From Citrobacter amalonaticus (GTDB taxonomy: Bacteria; Pseudomonadota; Gammaproteobacteria; Enterobacterales; Enterobacteriaceae): a DNA stretch of 64,000 nucleotides. A program made the translations under genes and the position numbers. The stretch covers positions 1,860,001-1,924,000 of the forward strand of contig NZ_AP024585.1 in NCBI RefSeq assembly GCF_018323885.1. Direction: 5' to 3'. The notes beneath the pieces were generated by a model. It saw nothing but the letters and a program-made list of their open reading frames with translations. It was not told where the DNA came from and ran no database searches. Positions within the stretch are counted from its first letter, which is position 1. Every line of letters starts with the position of its first letter. Of this stretch, positions 16,787 through 26,625 are shown piece by piece.

Positions 16787-17521
16787 ATGCAATCAATTAA
16801 ACCTCCGCTAATAGCCGTTATTGGCAGCGATGGTTCGGGGAAAACAACGGTCTGCGAACATCTTGTTATCTGTTTGCAGAAATATGGCCCGACTGAAAAA
16901 GTTCATCTGGGTAAACAGGCAGGAAATGTAGGGCGCGCCGTGGTTAAATTACCGTTAATGGGTAATTCATTAGGTAACGTTATCGAACGTAATAAAGTTA
17001 AAACTGCAAAAAAATTACCTGGAGTGGTACCTGCATTAGTGATTATGTTTTTCGTTGCGCGTCGGTTATTGCGGTTTCGCCATATGCTGACGTGTCGTCG
17101 GCAGGGCCTCATTGTGTTAGCCGATCGCTACCCTCAGATACAAATCCCCGGCGCTTATGATGGTACCGTATTTCCCGTCAATACAGAGGGGAGTCGCTTC
17201 GTGAGTTGGTTGGCCGAACAAGAACGCTCGGCGTTTCACTGGATGGCCAGCCATAAGCCGGATTTAGTGATAAAACTGAATGTTGATCTCGACGTTGCTT
17301 GTGTACGTAAACCCGATCACCGTAGAGAAGCGCTGGCAAGAAAAATCGCGATAACACCACAACTGACCTTTGGCGGCGCGCCTCTGGTTGATATCGATGC
17401 TAATCAGCCGCTGGATGAAGTGCTGGCGGATGCGGAAAAAGCGATAACCGCGTTTATGGCTGCTCGTGGCTATCATCACACTGACGGTAATCAGCCCGCC
17501 GTTAGCTTTCATCCTCAGTAA
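16787..17521 (+). CDS. yghT: YghT, thymidylate-kinase-like P-loop protein
   Basis: A 244-residue paralogue with Walker [10 protein letters not shown] (about residues 13-21), [28 protein letters not shown] and [19 protein letters not shown] 16787 is preferred because it gives the family's usual length and follows TAAGGG; an open frame extends further upstream without motifs. It is transcribed opposite to yghS from a 171-base AT-rich gap. As with YghR/YghS, a lipid kinase role is inferred from the cluster. Confidence 0.84.
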   Translation: MQSIKPPLIAVIGSDGSGKTTVCEHLVICLQKYGPTEKVHLGKQAGNVGRAVVKLPLMGNSLGNVIERNKVKTAKKLPGVVPALVIMFFVARRLLRFRHMLTCRRQGLIVLADRYPQIQIPGAYDGTVFPVNTEGSRFVSWLAEQERSAFHWMASHKPDLVIKLNVDLDVACVRKPDHRREALARKIAITPQLTFGGAPLVDIDANQPLDEVLADAEKAITAFMAARGYHHTDGNQPAVSFHPQ

Positions 17522-17528
17522 GTATTGA

Positions 17529-17551
17529 TGCCCAGTCTGGCGAACTGGGCA
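17529..17551. terminator. Hairpin between convergent yghT and pitB
   Basis: TGCCCAGT and ACTGGGCA with a 7-base loop, 8 bases after the yghT stop. The T-tail is weak on both strands, so this may be a bidirectional terminator of modest strength. Confidence 0.6.
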
Positions 17552-17590
17552 TTCTCAGGTATATTCCGTTTCGCTAAGCCGGCAGTTGAT

Positions 17591-19090
17591 TTAGATAAGT
17601 AGCAGGGAAGCCCAATACAGAAACCCGGACAGCAAAATCGCCGCTGGTAACGTGAATACCCAGGCCATCGCGATGCTGGTGACGGTTTTCCGCTGTAATC
17701 CGCCGCCGTCGACGATCATCGTTCCTGCGACGGCGGAAGAGAGCACATGCGTAGTAGAAACCGGCATCCCGATATAGCTGGCAAGACCAATGGAGATCGC
17801 CGCCGTGATCTGTGCGGACATTCCCTGGGCATAGGTCATCCCTTTTTTGCCAATCTTCTCGCCAATTGTGGTGGCCACGCGCCGCCAACCGATCATTGTT
17901 CCCATGCCCAACGCCAGCGCGACCGCCATGATTATCCAGATCGGCGCATATTCAATGGTGCTCAGCATGTCGGTTTTCAGTTTTTTCAACAGATGCACGT
18001 CGCTACGACTGATATCCGCTAGTTTTGCCACTTTATCTGCCGTATCGGAGATACACAGCATGATGCGTCGTAACTGACCGCGTTGCGGCACGCTTAATGT
18101 GTCGTAACTCTCCAGGTTTGCTGGTAACAGTGTTTTCACGCGACCCAGGGCATCCATCGTATTCGCCGGATGGCAATGAAATTCGGTGGTTGAGGAGGAA
18201 TTCGCTGTCGGTACAGTAAGCGGTTGAGCCTTATCCACTACCTGTTTTATCACGTCAGGGTGCTGCTGAAAGTAGATTTCAAGATTGCTGACAGCATCAC
18301 GCGTGCGGGTGATTTCGTAGCCTGAAGCGCTCATGTTCACCACGAAACCGGCAGGCGCAATCCCCACCAGTACCAGCATCACCAGGCCGATCCCTTTCTG
18401 ACCATCGTTCGCGCCGTGAGAGAAGGCCACGCCCGCCGCTGAGGAGATGAGCGAAATACGCGTCCAGAATGGGGGTTTCTTTTTACCGCCTTTCTTTTTC
18501 CGTTCTTCAGGAAGACGGTGGATGCGATCGCGTTTTTTAGTGCCGCTCCAGTAGCGGCGTAGCAGGAAGATCAGGCCGCCTGCGATCACCATTCCGACGA
18601 CGGGAGACGCAATCAACGACGCAAAGATATTGACCACCGCCGGGATGTTTAACGCATCGACTACCGAAGTCCCGTTCATCAGTGCGTTGGTGAGCCCAAT
18701 CCCAATAATTGCGCCTATTAGGGTATGAGAACTGGAGGCCGGTAACCCGAAATACCAGGTTCCAAGGTTCCAGATAATCGCCGCCAGTAACAGGGAAAAA
18801 ATCATCGCGAGGCCACGTGACGACCCCATATTGAGCAGTAAATCCGTGGGTAGCATATGCACAATGGCATAGGCAACGCTGAGTCCGCCCAGCAGGACGC
18901 CAAAGAAGTTGAAAACCGCCGCCATCATCACTGCCAGATGGGGTTGCATGGCTCGGGTATAAATGACGGTCGCGACCGCATTGGCGGTGTCGTGAAATCC
19001 GTTTATGGCTTCGTAAAACAGGACAAAGACCAGCGCAAGTAAAAGCATCAAGCCGGTATATAAATCCAGACCAGAAAATAAATGTAGCAT
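17591..19090 (-). CDS. pitB: PitB, low-affinity metal-phosphate:H+ symporter
   Basis: A 499-residue inner-membrane transporter of the Pit family at the exact family length. The signatures [20 protein letters not shown] (about residues 25-44), [31 protein letters not shown] and [16 protein letters not shown] are the duplicated PD001131 motifs that bind metal phosphate. [14 protein letters not shown] in the central loop and the neighbouring yghT point to PitB rather than PitA. PitB takes up phosphate as neutral metal complexes. It seems monocistronic. Confidence 0.92.
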   Translation of the reverse strand: MLHLFSGLDLYTGLMLLLALVFVLFYEAINGFHDTANAVATVIYTRAMQPHLAVMMAAVFNFFGVLLGGLSVAYAIVHMLPTDLLLNMGSSRGLAMIFSLLLAAIIWNLGTWYFGLPASSSHTLIGAIIGIGLTNALMNGTSVVDALNIPAVVNIFASLIASPVVGMVIAGGLIFLLRRYWSGTKKRDRIHRLPEERKKKGGKKKPPFWTRISLISSAAGVAFSHGANDGQKGIGLVMLVLVGIAPAGFVVNMSASGYEITRTRDAVSNLEIYFQQHPDVIKQVVDKAQPLTVPTANSSSTTEFHCHPANTMDALGRVKTLLPANLESYDTLSVPQRGQLRRIMLCISDTADKVAKLADISRSDVHLLKKLKTDMLSTIEYAPIWIIMAVALALGMGTMIGWRRVATTIGEKIGKKGMTYAQGMSAQITAAISIGLASYIGMPVSTTHVLSSAVAGTMIVDGGGLQRKTVTSIAMAWVFTLPAAILLSGFLYWASLLLI

Positions 19091-19485
19091 AGGGGATATA
19101 CCGCCATTTTGAAGAGACGAACGGGCGCATTATCAGTGACTTTCGTGATTCGGGCAAAGTGAAATATCACCTTTTTTTGATATGACATCCGTATCGCATT
19201 ATTTTTTGGATGATTATTTTTATCTAATTCAACGGGGTAGGAGATAATTTAGAAAGGAGAGGCATGCTTTTCTGGTTTTAATAATGGAGTGAGTGTCGAT
19301 TGAGTCATTAGGCGAATCTGCATATATTCTCAACAATATAAAAACGGAATCTATAAAAGATTTATAAATATTTATTTTATGAATGATTGAAAAAGGGTAA
19401 ATCCTGTTTTGTGGTGAGCTCCTTCAGGTATATAATTATTTTTGCTATGCAGGAATATATCGGATTAGATAAGGAACCGGGTAAA
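19091..19485. other. AT-rich intergenic region between pitB and the lipoprotein gene
   Basis: 395 bases holding the divergent promoters of pitB and the lipoprotein gene. Positions 19200-19390 are AT-rich with long T/A tracts. I see no clear Pho box, RNA gene or repeat. Confidence 0.45.
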
Positions 19486-20268
19486 ATGGATTTCAGGTCA
19501 GTAATATTGTCATGTGTAACCCTCTCTATTTTGTTGGGTTGTGTCACGCATTCCCCCATTGATGCGAAGAAAACCACATCGCAGGTGGAGAGTTCTGGCC
19601 GAAATACGACGTCACCCTCCTGGCTGACGGACAAAGATATTTTTGGTAATGAAACCACGCTGGCGATCTCTGAAGACGATATTCAGGCGGCACTGGCAGA
19701 AGACAATTTTCGCGTACCGCTGAACTCACCCGTCATTCTGGTACAGTCTGGCAATCGGGCGCCAGAGACGGTCATGCAGCAGGAAATGAGCCGCTATTAC
19801 ACGGTTGCGACGTTTTCCGGCATTCCGGACAGGCAAAAAAAAGCGATCTGTAATAAAGACAAAATCAAAGACGAGAACCAGGACGCGGCGGTTGCTGAGA
19901 ATACCAACTGGATGCAGGCGCTACGCTACATTGCGGCGAAAGGGCATCAGAAAGCGATTATCGTTTATCAGGAGACGTTGCAGTCCGGTAGATTTGATGC
20001 CGCGACCAAAAGCATGGTCTGGTCGGATTTTAAAGCAGGGAAACAGCCTGACAGCACATCGCTACGCTATCTGGTGCGTTTCACGCTGGTGGATGTCGCG
20101 AGTGGCGATTGGGCGACCTGGTCACCGTTTAATTATGAGACCAAAATACTAACCCCGCAGCCTGGACAGAAGGCATCCGTAGAGACGGTGACGGAACAGC
20201 AGATTGTGCAACTTAAGCAACAAACGTATGCCGCAATGGTTAAGGACCTGGTGGCGCGTTATCAGTAA
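19486..20268 (+). CDS. Putative lipoprotein of unknown function
   Basis: A 260-residue protein starting at ATG 19486 (AAGGAAC upstream) with a lipoprotein signal: charged start, hydrophobic stretch, and lipobox LLGC with the acylated Cys at about residue 18. The residue after Cys is Val, with no Asp at +2, so outer-membrane sorting is expected. The mature part has [20 protein letters not shown] and [20 protein letters not shown], mixed alpha/beta, not matching a family I know. It is alone between pitB and a transporter gene. Function unknown. Confidence 0.75.
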   Translation: MDFRSVILSCVTLSILLGCVTHSPIDAKKTTSQVESSGRNTTSPSWLTDKDIFGNETTLAISEDDIQAALAEDNFRVPLNSPVILVQSGNRAPETVMQQEMSRYYTVATFSGIPDRQKKAICNKDKIKDENQDAAVAENTNWMQALRYIAAKGHQKAIIVYQETLQSGRFDAATKSMVWSDFKAGKQPDSTSLRYLVRFTLVDVASGDWATWSPFNYETKILTPQPGQKASVETVTEQQIVQLKQQTYAAMVKDLVARYQ

Positions 20269-20573
20269 CGCGCGACGTCTGCCATAGGTCATCCTGCTGG
20301 CAGACGGTTGCAGACGCTTCCCTAAACTGACCTGGCGTCCGTCCAGAGAGGCGAAACAGGTGTATTCAAGAAAGACGGGGAGACAGCGGCACTCCCTTCG
20401 TGTGTGCCGCATTCAGCAACCCTTGAGCGAAATGCCAACCCTTTTGGTGAAACAATAAGCACTATCACATTTTGAATGTGAAGTATTGGCTGGCGGTTTT
20501 CGTCTTGTCGGCTTTGTAAAATCCGCAATCAGTCCTATAGTCCACAGAGTTTCTTTGTTTACAGGATCCTCTA
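20269..20573. other. Intergenic region with a GC-rich hairpin
   Basis: 305 bases without a gene. GCGGCAC (20386-20392) and GTGCCGC (20404-20410) form a 7-bp stem with an 11-base loop and no T-run. The promoter of the next gene is presumably near 20500-20550. Confidence 0.45.
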
Positions 20574-21689
20574 ATGCGTTTTAACGGACTGAATAAAGGG
20601 TTTTTCCTCTTTCTTCTCGCCATGGTGACATGGGCTTTCTTCGACGTGCTGTCGCCATACTTTTCCGCCATTTTATGGGCTGCGATTCTGACGGTTATCT
20701 TCTACCCGGTAAAAAATAGGCTGCGTTCGGCGTTAGGGGAGCGTAACGGGGTAGCGTCTCTGCTGACGCTGGGTATCATCTGCCTGATCGTATTCATCCC
20801 GTTAATGCTGATCCTCTCATCACTCGCCGTTGAACTGAATGTGGTGTACACCAAGCTGCAGCATAACGACGCTCAGTTCCCGGAAGTGGTGGCGAGCTTG
20901 TTTGCGCATATGCCGGAGTGGGCGCGTTCGTTTCTTGCCGATCACTCCCTTGATAACGCCGCAAAAATCCAGCAGAAGCTGTCGGATGTGGTGCTAAAGG
21001 GCGGGCAATATCTGGCCGGGAGCGCCTTCCTGATTGGCAAAGGCACCTTTGGTTTCGCGATCAGTTTCGGCATCATGCTCTACCTGCTCTTTTTCCTGCT
21101 CAAGGATGGCCCGTTTCTGGTTCGGCAGATCCTCGACTCGCTACCGTTGTCGAATTTCGTTAAGCAACATCTGTTTGCAAAGTTTGCGGCGGTCTCCCGG
21201 GCGACGGTAAAAGGCACGGTTGTGGTGGCGATCGTGCAGGGGACGTTGGGCGGAATTGCGTTTTACATTGTGGGGATTGATGGCAGCATTCTGTGGGGGG
21301 CGCTGATGGCGTTTCTGTCCCTGATCCCGGCAGTGGGTTCCGCGATCGTCTGGGTGCCAGCCGCCATTTATCTTTTTTCGACGCAGCAACTGTGGCAGGG
21401 CTTTTTCATCGTCGGTTTCTTCGTGGTGGTGGTAGGGCTGGTGGATAATATTCTGCGCCCCATTCTGGTCGGCAAAGATACCAAAATGCCTGATTACCTG
21501 ATTCTTATCACCACGGTGGGCGGAATGGAGATTTATGGCATCAATGGTTTCGTCATTGGTCCACTCGTTGCCGCGCTGTTTATCGCCTGCTGGAACATTC
21601 TTTCCGGGCGCGATCACGCGGGGAATACCGAAGAACTCGATAAAGATTTTATTGAGGATGGCATCGCTGAGGATAATAAAGCCGAGTGA
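20574..21689 (+). CDS. AI-2E family transporter (UPF0118)
   Basis: A 371-residue membrane protein. Hydrophobic pairs at the N-terminus (FFLFLLAMVTWAFFDVL, YFSAILWAAILTVIFYPV), a long soluble loop, and five or more C-terminal helices with VVAIVQGTLGGIAFYIVG, FLSLIPAVGSAIVWVPAAIY and DNILRPILVG are diagnostic of the AI-2E/PerM family. Members export autoinducer-2 (TqsA) or act as sodium/proton antiporters; the cargo here is unknown. It differs from E. coli YdiK as I remember that sequence. Transcribed alone. Confidence 0.85.
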   Translation: MRFNGLNKGFFLFLLAMVTWAFFDVLSPYFSAILWAAILTVIFYPVKNRLRSALGERNGVASLLTLGIICLIVFIPLMLILSSLAVELNVVYTKLQHNDAQFPEVVASLFAHMPEWARSFLADHSLDNAAKIQQKLSDVVLKGGQYLAGSAFLIGKGTFGFAISFGIMLYLLFFLLKDGPFLVRQILDSLPLSNFVKQHLFAKFAAVSRATVKGTVVVAIVQGTLGGIAFYIVGIDGSILWGALMAFLSLIPAVGSAIVWVPAAIYLFSTQQLWQGFFIVGFFVVVVGLVDNILRPILVGKDTKMPDYLILITTVGGMEIYGINGFVIGPLVAALFIACWNILSGRDHAGNTEELDKDFIEDGIAEDNKAE

Positions 21690-21696
21690 TGCAAAT

Positions 21697-21723
21697 CCGG
21701 ATGGCGGCAGATGCCCCATCCGG
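21697..21723. terminator. REP-like hairpin between convergent genes
   Basis: CCGGATGG and CCATCCGG with an 11-base loop, seven bases after the AI-2E transporter stop and just before the 3' end of yccM. The sequence resembles the GC-rich intergenic palindromes common in enterobacteria; it may act as a bidirectional terminator. Confidence 0.6.
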
Positions 21724-21729
21724 TATCCA

Positions 21730-22809
21730 TTAATGACCAATCATTCTCGCTTCCGGGATCAACCGGAAGTAGAGGTGATCCGGCACTGGGCTGTTCCAGA
21801 CGTCCATTAGCATCGCGAATGCGATAAGGGCAAACATTATGCCGAGTACCAGCAGCGTCATCGCCATACCCGATAATGTTCCTCGCCGTATTTCAGCGTT
21901 TCCCGTTGGTGTCCGCAGGGAAAATGTCAGCGTTGAAGCCACCGGACAGGATTCCACACAGGTCATACAGCCAGTGCATTCAACCGTTCGCACCTGAATC
22001 AGCTTATCCACCGGGATTTGCGACGGGCAGTTTTTGGCACATTTCCCGCAATCAATACAGCTTTGCGCATTGCGGCGGATTTTGAATGGTGAGAGCAGGG
22101 AAAGCAGTCCGAGCAAGGCGCCATAGGGACACAGATAACGGCACCACGCGTTGCGAATGAACAAGCTTATGACCACCAGAAGGGCGATGCTCAGCAGGGT
22201 GATTGTGCCGATATTGCGAAAGAAATCGAGCATCTTCACATCGATAATAATCCCGTAGGCCGACATTAAAAAATACTGAATGCCCTGCGCTGGCATTGAC
22301 AGCGAAATGTAGAGAAAAAAGGCCAGCAGCAGATATTTCAGGCTGCGCAGAGGGATATCCAGCCAACGGGGCAACGTAAAATTGCGACCAAACAATCTCT
22401 TACCCACATCGGCGATGAGTTCAGACAACGTACCTACCGGGCACAGCCACGAGCAGAACGACTTTTTGAGCAACAGACTTACCAGCATAAACGCGGCCAG
22501 CAGCAGCATGGCGGCGGCGTGAACAGGGGGAAGGATGCCGGTTTCCAGCGTATAGCGCAGGTTCATCAAGCCTGCGATGGGCAGCCAACCTTCAATGCCG
22601 CCAGGCCGGGAAACGTACAGACTGGTGCCGCCGGTTTCGTAATAACGCACCCAGTAGTAAAACGTCACGCCAATATAAATATTGATCGCCATCAGCAGCC
22701 ACTGCGTAGCTTTGCGCCAGGTAGAGGCATTACGCCAGTCGTTCCATGGCAGTTTACCGCCCGTTGTTCCGGGGCGGCGTTGCCAGCGCTTTCTGCTTTT
22801 TTCGCTCAT
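21730..22809 (-). CDS. yccM: YccM, membrane 4Fe-4S protein (NapH family)
   Basis: A 359-residue membrane protein with CSWLCPVG and CRYLCPYG, the twin CxxxCP motifs of NapH/NosR-type proteins, and two C-terminal ferredoxin clusters, CIDCGKCAKNCP and CTGCMTCVESCP. It is thought to pass electrons from quinol to a periplasmic partner. In E. coli yccM adjoins the TMAO reductase regulators torST; here the next gene is cbpM, so its usual neighbour set is missing. ATG 22809 is chosen (MSEKSRKRWQRRP as in E. coli). Confidence 0.92.
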   Translation of the reverse strand: MSEKSRKRWQRRPGTTGGKLPWNDWRNASTWRKATQWLLMAINIYIGVTFYYWVRYYETGGTSLYVSRPGGIEGWLPIAGLMNLRYTLETGILPPVHAAAMLLLAAFMLVSLLLKKSFCSWLCPVGTLSELIADVGKRLFGRNFTLPRWLDIPLRSLKYLLLAFFLYISLSMPAQGIQYFLMSAYGIIIDVKMLDFFRNIGTITLLSIALLVVISLFIRNAWCRYLCPYGALLGLLSLLSPFKIRRNAQSCIDCGKCAKNCPSQIPVDKLIQVRTVECTGCMTCVESCPVASTLTFSLRTPTGNAEIRRGTLSGMAMTLLVLGIMFALIAFAMLMDVWNSPVPDHLYFRLIPEARMIGH

Positions 22810-22926
22810 TGCCTTCTGACGTCCATAAAATGGCATTTTGAATGCTACTATCGTACGGCTATCCCGTTGAGCCAGCGTTGATTTATATCATTGCCTGATA
22901 ATTAGGCAGCTTACGCTGCCCAATAT

Positions 22927-23232
22927 TTATGGATGAGTCATAAAACGCGCGAGCCGCTGTCGTAGCAGGCGGTTTTCCTGTCGTAAACGTGCGTTCTCTT
23001 CCAGTAGCGTGAGCGCCACGGCGATCCCCGGCCAGTCAAGCGCCAGTTCTTCACGTAACCGCAGGGCGCGCTGTACCACAGTGGCGGCATGATCGTCGAA
23101 CTGCCAGCTGTCCGCCGTTTCGGTGTAAGGTTCGATGACGCCCAGACCCACGATCTCGTTCAGGTCTTCCTCCGTCACGCCGGTGCGCAGGCAAAATTCG
23201 GTAACCGTAAAAGTGATGGTGACGTTAGCCAT
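22927..23232 (-). CDS. cbpM: CbpM, chaperone modulator
   Basis: A 101-residue protein equal in length to E. coli CbpM. It binds the J-domain of CbpA and blocks its co-chaperone and DNA-binding activity. The N-terminal part ([20 protein letters not shown]) is MerR-like; the C-terminus is a short coiled coil ([19 protein letters not shown]). ATG 23232 overlaps the cbpA stop by one base. Confidence 0.95.
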   Translation of the reverse strand: MANVTITFTVTEFCLRTGVTEEDLNEIVGLGVIEPYTETADSWQFDDHAATVVQRALRLREELALDWPGIAVALTLLEENARLRQENRLLRQRLARFMTHP

Positions 23233-24152
23233 TATGCTTTCCCCCAATCTTTGCGCGGATCAAATCCTGACTGTGCCTCTGCCAGTTGCTGCCACAGCGC
23301 AGTCGCACGTTCATCCGGTTTAGGCGGCATCACGATCTTCAGCACGACATACAAATCACCGGTCTGTTTTTTACTGACCAGACCTTTACCTTTGATGCGT
23401 AAACGTTGTCCGGCCTGGCTGCCGGGGGGAATGGTGACCAGAATGCTCTCTTTCAGCGTGGGGACGGCAATCTTTGCGCCCAGCGCGGCTTCCCATGGGG
23501 CGAGCGGGACCACAATTTCCAGATCCTGGTTAACGATATCAAACAGGGGATGTGGCGCGATGTGGATTACCAGCCATAAATCGCCATTCGGTCCACCGTT
23601 TTCACCCGGCGTCCCCTGGCCTTTCAGACGAATACGCTGACCATTGCCGACACCCGCCGGAATTTTCACATTCAGGGTTTTTGGAATTTCACGTTCAATC
23701 ATGCCAAACGCATTGTAGACCGGCAGGTTATAGCTAATGGTTCGGTTGTGTTCAGCGAGTGTTTCTTCAAGAAAAACCGCGACTTCAATTTCAATATCAT
23801 GTCCACGGCTGGCATGGCGCTGGCGAGACTGACGCGCGTGCTGACCAAAAATAGAGGAGAAGATATCGTCGAAGTCTTCGGCGTTGTAACTCTGGTTCTC
23901 TCCCTGCTGGAACTGACGGTTGAATTGCGGGTCATTGCGGTGTTGCCAGAGCTGATCGTACTCCGCGCGTCGCTGCTCATCGCTCAGCACTTCCCAGGCT
24001 TCAGCGACCTCTTTAAAGCGGGCTTCAGCATCGGGTTCTTTACTGACATCGGGATGATATTTGCGGGCCAGTCGGCGGTAAGCGGTCTTGATAGTCTTGA
24101 GATCGTCCGTCGGTTTCACGCCCATGATGGCGTAATAATCCTTTAATTCCAT
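23232..24152 (-). CDS. cbpA: CbpA, DnaJ-like co-chaperone and curved-DNA-binding protein
   Basis: A 306-residue type II Hsp40. The J-domain is residues 1-70 with the HPD motif in KYHPDVSK. A linker with [12 protein letters not shown] follows, then two beta-domains ([17 protein letters not shown] and [17 protein letters not shown] are the paired substrate-binding signatures). No zinc-finger region is present. It works with DnaK and also packs curved DNA in stationary phase. It forms an operon with cbpM. Confidence 0.96.
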   Translation of the reverse strand: MELKDYYAIMGVKPTDDLKTIKTAYRRLARKYHPDVSKEPDAEARFKEVAEAWEVLSDEQRRAEYDQLWQHRNDPQFNRQFQQGENQSYNAEDFDDIFSSIFGQHARQSRQRHASRGHDIEIEVAVFLEETLAEHNRTISYNLPVYNAFGMIEREIPKTLNVKIPAGVGNGQRIRLKGQGTPGENGGPNGDLWLVIHIAPHPLFDIVNQDLEIVVPLAPWEAALGAKIAVPTLKESILVTIPPGSQAGQRLRIKGKGLVSKKQTGDLYVVLKIVMPPKPDERATALWQQLAEAQSGFDPRKDWGKA

Positions 24153-24333
24153 AGCGTTCTCTCGGGTTAATCAATACAGGCTAAAGGGATCCCTTAAAAG
24201 GTGTCATCGATAAGTGTAGGGTAATCCTGTCGAGGATGAATGCCAACCAGCGAAACAACATATCTTTACAGCCCAGAGGTTGCGTAAAACACGCCAGCCG
24301 CTAAGATAACTCGCGTCAATGAGTGAGGGTGTG

Positions 24334-24696
24334 ATGGCGAAACGTCAACGGATGGGATGGTGGTTCCTCTGCCTGGCATGTGTCGTGGTGATGGTCTGTA
24401 CCGCGCAGCGCATGGCGGGCCTGCATGCGTTGCAGATGGAGACCACCGCGATCGCGGCGACGGCGTCGCCGACGTCCGTGACAGAGGAAGCATCTCCCGT
24501 GACCCCGTGCGAGCTCAGTGCGAAATCGCTGCTTGCCGCGCCACCGGTCGTTTTTGAAGGCGCGATCCTCGCGCTCTGTTTACTCCTTGCCTTGTTAACG
24601 CCGTTCAGGACGGTACGCTTACCGTTCTTCCCACAACGCGTTATTTCTCCCCCCAGACTTCGGGTCCATCTCAGATTCTGCGTTTTCCGCGAATGA
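24334..24696 (+). CDS. scsA: ScsA, suppressor of copper sensitivity protein A
   Basis: A 120-residue small membrane protein: an N-terminal hydrophobic segment (GWWFLCLACVVVMVC) and a second near residue 75 (FEGAILALCLLLALL), joined by a Ser/Thr/Ala-rich loop with one Cys. It is the first gene of scsABCD, which confers copper tolerance and periplasmic thiol control in Salmonella. GAGGG lies 5 bases before ATG 24334; a start at 24319 lacks one. Its molecular role is not known. Confidence 0.85.
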   Translation: MAKRQRMGWWFLCLACVVVMVCTAQRMAGLHALQMETTAIAATASPTSVTEEASPVTPCELSAKSLLAAPPVVFEGAILALCLLLALLTPFRTVRLPFFPQRVISPPRLRVHLRFCVFRE

Positions 24697-24744
24697 CAGA
24701 CTGGCTGTTTCGTACAGTAAGTTAATCATTCATGGAGAAAAATT

Positions 24745-26625
24745 ATGATGTATGCCTTCAGGCAGGGACTGATCTGCCTGTTATTACTCTGGCTGCCCGC
24801 ATCGTGGGCGGCAGAGAGCGGCTGGCTGCGTTCCCCGCAGAACGATCATGCCAGCGTACGACTGCGCGCCGATACGTCAGCACAGGGAGAAACCCGTCTG
24901 CTGATCGACGTCAAACTGGAAAACGGCTGGAAGACGTACTGGCGTTCGCCGGGGGAAGGCGGCGTTGCGCCTGCCATTGCCTGGCAAGGAGAGATGCCCG
25001 TGGTGGACTGGTTCTGGCCGACACCGGACCGTTTTGACGTCGCCGGTATGACCACCCAGGGCTATCACCAACAGGTCACGTTTCCGCTGGCCGTCCGGGG
25101 ACACACTCCCGACCGCATTGCCGGTGTGCTGACGCTCTCTACCTGTAGCAACGTGTGTCTGCTGACCGACTACCCGTTTTCGCTTACGGCCTCTCAACAG
25201 GATGCCGGATTTGCGCATGATTATGCTCAGGCGATGGGACGTGTGCCCTTGGCGCAGGGTCTGACTCAAACCCTGATCGCTGGTGCGCGTGACGGCGAGT
25301 TGGTGATCGAGGCGCAGCGCCGCGGTGGCTGGACCGCACCCGAGCTGTTCCTCGATAGCGTAGAGGACACGGATTTTGCTAAACCGCTGATCCGGGTCGA
25401 TGGCGACAGACTGCACGCGACGGTGCCGGTTCACGATAGCTGGGGGGAAGGGGCGCCGAATTTACGCGGTAAATCGCTCACGCTGGTGCTGGCGGATAAC
25501 GGTGTGGCGCAGGAGAGCCAGCTTATCGTGGGTGATGCGCCGGTGACAGAATCCGCCAGACTCTCGCTCTGGCAGGTGGTTCTTATGGCGCTGATGGGAG
25601 GCGTGATCCTTAATCTGATGCCTTGCGTATTGCCGGTGCTGGGGATGAAGCTGGGTTCGATTTTGCTCGTTGAGGAGAAAAACCGCCACCAGATACGACG
25701 GCAGTTCCTCGCGTCGGTCGGGGGGATTTTGATCTCCTTCATGGCGCTGGCATTACTGATGACTGTGCTACGACTGAGCAATCAGGCGCTCGGTTGGGGT
25801 ATCCAGTTCCAGAATCCGTGGTTTATTGGCGCGATGGTGCTGGTGATGCTGACCTTCAGCGCCAGTCTGTTCGGCCTGTTTGAATTTCGCCTGCCGTCAT
25901 CAATGACCACCCGACTCGCGACTTACGGTGGTAACGGCTTGGCGGGACATTTCTGGCAGGGCGCGTTTGCCACGCTGCTGGCGACACCGTGCAGCGCACC
26001 GTTTCTCGGTACAGCCGTGGCGGTGGCGCTGACGGCATCGCTGCCCGTGCTGTGGGGGCTTTTCTTCGCCCTCGGCGTTGGGATGAGTCTGCCGTGGTTG
26101 CTGGTCGCCCTGCGTCCGGGGCTGGCGCTTCGTCTGCCGCGACCGGGACGCTGGATGAACGGACTGCGACGCTTGCTCGGCTTAATGATGCTCGGTTCTG
26201 CACTCTGGCTGGCAACGCTACTTTTGCCTCATCTGGGTTTTACCTCCCAAAGTGCGGCGAAAGAGAGTGTCCGCTGGCAGCCGCTTAGCGAGCAGGCGAT
26301 CACCGACGCGCTTGCGCAAAATAAGCGCGTATTTATCGATGTGACCGCCGACTGGTGCATTACCTGCAAGGTCAATAAATATAACGTGCTGAACACCGAC
26401 GCGGTGCAGGCGGCGCTACAGCAACCGGATGTCGTGGCCCTGCGCGGCGACTGGACGCTGCCGTCTGATGACATTACGGCGTTTCTGAAATCACGCGGCC
26501 AGGTTGCCGTACCGTATAACCAAATCTATGGTCCCGGCTTACCGAAAGGTCAGGCGCTGCCGACGTTATTAACGCGCGACGGTCTGTTAGAAACACTGGC
26601 TAAAGCGAAAGGAGAAACGCCATGA
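24745..26625 (+). CDS. scsB: ScsB, DsbD-like membrane thiol:disulfide reductase
   Basis: A 626-residue protein: signal peptide (1-22), periplasmic alpha domain with CSNVCLLTDY (Cys pair near residue 132), a central eight-helix membrane domain containing NLMPCVLPVLGMKL and TPCSAPFLGTA, whose two Cys carry electrons across the membrane, and a C-terminal thioredoxin domain with ADWCITCK. It passes electrons from cytoplasmic thioredoxin to periplasmic ScsC. The stop overlaps the ATG of scsC, showing coupling. ATG 24748 is an equal alternative start. Confidence 0.93.
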   Translation: MMYAFRQGLICLLLLWLPASWAAESGWLRSPQNDHASVRLRADTSAQGETRLLIDVKLENGWKTYWRSPGEGGVAPAIAWQGEMPVVDWFWPTPDRFDVAGMTTQGYHQQVTFPLAVRGHTPDRIAGVLTLSTCSNVCLLTDYPFSLTASQQDAGFAHDYAQAMGRVPLAQGLTQTLIAGARDGELVIEAQRRGGWTAPELFLDSVEDTDFAKPLIRVDGDRLHATVPVHDSWGEGAPNLRGKSLTLVLADNGVAQESQLIVGDAPVTESARLSLWQVVLMALMGGVILNLMPCVLPVLGMKLGSILLVEEKNRHQIRRQFLASVGGILISFMALALLMTVLRLSNQALGWGIQFQNPWFIGAMVLVMLTFSASLFGLFEFRLPSSMTTRLATYGGNGLAGHFWQGAFATLLATPCSAPFLGTAVAVALTASLPVLWGLFFALGVGMSLPWLLVALRPGLALRLPRPGRWMNGLRRLLGLMMLGSALWLATLLLPHLGFTSQSAAKESVRWQPLSEQAITDALAQNKRVFIDVTADWCITCKVNKYNVLNTDAVQAALQQPDVVALRGDWTLPSDDITAFLKSRGQVAVPYNQIYGPGLPKGQALPTLLTRDGLLETLAKAKGETP

